A DNA stretch of 7,707 nt from Planctomicrobium sp. GTDB lineage: Bacteria > Planctomycetota > Planctomycetia > Planctomycetales > Planctomycetaceae. The stretch is taken from NCBI GenBank assembly GCA_029259835.1, contig JAJDEL010000058.1:1-7707 (forward strand), read 5' to 3'. Under the pieces are notes generated by a model that was not told where the DNA came from, did no database searches, and saw only the letters and a list, made by a program, of their open reading frames with translations. The position numbers and the translations under genes were made by a program. Of this stretch, positions 7,050 to 7,707 are shown one piece after another (the stretch's first letter is position 1; each line of letters opens with the position of its first letter).

Positions 7050-7173
7050 AGCGCTCCGGTTTTCGACCGTCAAGTGCAACGCAATCTTGCCCACGGCTAC
7101 AAGAATTCCTGCAAACCCAGGTCCTGACAATCCCTGATTAGGAAGGCCTGTCCCCAAGAGAGATGTTTGCGTG

Positions 7174-7179
7174 TATAAT
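7174..7179 (+). promoter_or_regulatory. Candidate -10 box for the M20 peptidase gene
   Basis: TATAAT is a perfect consensus -10 hexamer, 72 bases before the preferred start at 7252. No good -35 hexamer lies 16-18 bases upstream (the bases there read TCCCCA), and the TG extension is out of register by one base. It is a plausible but incomplete promoter. Confidence 0.3.
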
Positions 7180-7242
7180 CCAGTACTGCGGCAGTGAGTG
7201 ATCATGTCCCTTTAACTTAACTGAATGAAGGGAAATGCAATT

Positions 7243-7248
7243 GGGGGA
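7243..7248 (+). promoter_or_regulatory. Ribosome binding site deciding the start at 7252
   Basis: GGGGGA lies just before the ATG at 7252, with a short spacer of three to four bases. An in-frame ATG at 7225 would add nine residues (MKGNAIGGC) but is preceded by an AT-rich stretch with no such site. The start at 7252 is preferred, though 7225 cannot be excluded. Confidence 0.45.
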
Positions 7249-7251
7249 TGT

Positions 7252-7707
7252 ATGTCGAAATTAGAGTCTCTGAACTGGATTGAAACACAGCGAGATCGCA
7301 TGATTGCGCTGGTTGAGCACTGGGCATCGATCAATTCGAGCACATTCCATCCCATCGGTGTCGAACAGGTCGCCCATGCGGTCTTACCCGAGTTCTCCAC
7401 CTTCGGTTGCAAGCCAGAACTAGTGAATGTTCCTTCTATGATGGAAGTGAACGGACGGGGAGTGCTCGTTGCACATTCGCTTGGTCCAGCTCTCTCGTTA
7501 CGTGTTCGGCCAACGGCCCCGCGGCGTGCCCTACTGGCGATTCACATGGATACCGTCTACGGTCGGGATTCAGAATTTCAACAGGTGCACAGCGACGGGA
7601 CGAATATGTACGGTCCTGGAGTTGCAGATGCCAAAGGTGGTATCGCCGTCATGCTTGTCGCACTCGAAGCCCTGGAACAATTTCTCCACAGCACCGACAA
7701 CACGGAG
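7252..7707 (+). CDS. M20-family zinc metallopeptidase (3'-partial)
   Basis: The first 152 codons are present and the frame is open to the window edge. The family hydrolyses amide bonds with two metal ions; close relatives include glutamate carboxypeptidase (CPG2 type), peptidase T and ArgE/DapE deacylases. Visible active-site parts are H98-M-D100 in AIHMDTVYG and the bridging Asp126 in MYGPGVADAKGG, 28 residues later, close to the 29-residue spacing in CPG2. The catalytic Glu-Glu pair, the dimerisation domain and the last His ligand would lie beyond the edge; the family is usually about 370-400 residues long. No signal peptide is present, so it is probably cytoplasmic. The substrate cannot be assigned; the MYGPGVADAKGG wording favours the CPG2/ArgE-like branch. 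It is separated from the operon by relic DNA and is probably transcribed on its own. Confidence 0.93.
   Translation, partial: MSKLESLNWIETQRDRMIALVEHWASINSSTFHPIGVEQVAHAVLPEFSTFGCKPELVNVPSMMEVNGRGVLVAHSLGPALSLRVRPTAPRRALLAIHMDTVYGRDSEFQQVHSDGTNMYGPGVADAKGGIAVMLVALEALEQFLHSTDNTE

Larger units (their letters stand above)
6958..7251. other. Non-coding stretch, probably containing an old IS end
   Basis: No convincing coding sequence was found on either strand. The part next to the IS4-like fragment (about 6958-7137) is where the leader and terminal inverted repeat of that element would lie; this placement is inference, as no matching repeat was found at the other side. It contains a hairpin at 7031-7049. 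The remaining part (about 7138-7251) is the upstream region of the M20 peptidase gene and contains TATAAT at 7174-7179. Confidence 0.4.

Noticed and set aside
7020..7060. tRNA-like T-arm sequence (GGTTCGAA on the - strand), possible attachment site
   Set aside because: No cloverleaf partners (acceptor, D or anticodon arms) can be built around it, and the stem-loop has seven loop bases but the wrong pattern for a T-loop.
6969..7205. - strand ORF of 78 codons upstream of the IS4-like fragment
   Set aside because: No recognisable motif; it covers the presumed IS leader with its hairpin and the promoter region of the M20 gene.

Overview
The window looks like chromosome of a planctomycete, most likely of the Pirellulaceae type. 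This is inferred from protein style: moderate GC, large exported low-similarity proteins, a PDZ/TPR/LamG-like protein of a kind common in that phylum, and transposase and recombinase relics resembling families I associate with planctomycetes. No rRNA, tRNA or CRISPR array was seen.

Layout. Positions 1-352 hold the decayed remains of a DDE/integrase-core transposase on the + strand, cut by the window edge. After about 230 bp without a convincing gene comes a compact + strand operon of three genes, all with N-terminal export signals. They encode a TPR protein (583-1470), a large mostly helical protein of unknown function (1467-4217, overlapping the first by ATGA), and a protein combining an N-terminal domain, PDZ, eight TPRs and a LamG-like domain (4271-6487). 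Positions 6594-6957 hold a second relic on the - strand. It is a chimera of the start of an IS4-type transposase and the C-terminal end of a serine-recombinase-like protein. About 290 bp of non-coding DNA follow, part of it probably the old IS end. The window closes with the first 152 codons of an M20 metallopeptidase (7252 to the edge).

How the genes may work together. The three operon proteins should all leave the cytoplasm. Two carry TPR scaffolds and one adds PDZ and lectin-like binding modules, so a cell-envelope or periplasmic assembly built around the large middle protein is the simplest reading. No catalytic motif was recognised in any of the three, so the function is open. The operon lies between two decayed mobile elements, which suggests an accessory region. 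The M20 gene looks like an independent, ordinary enzyme gene.
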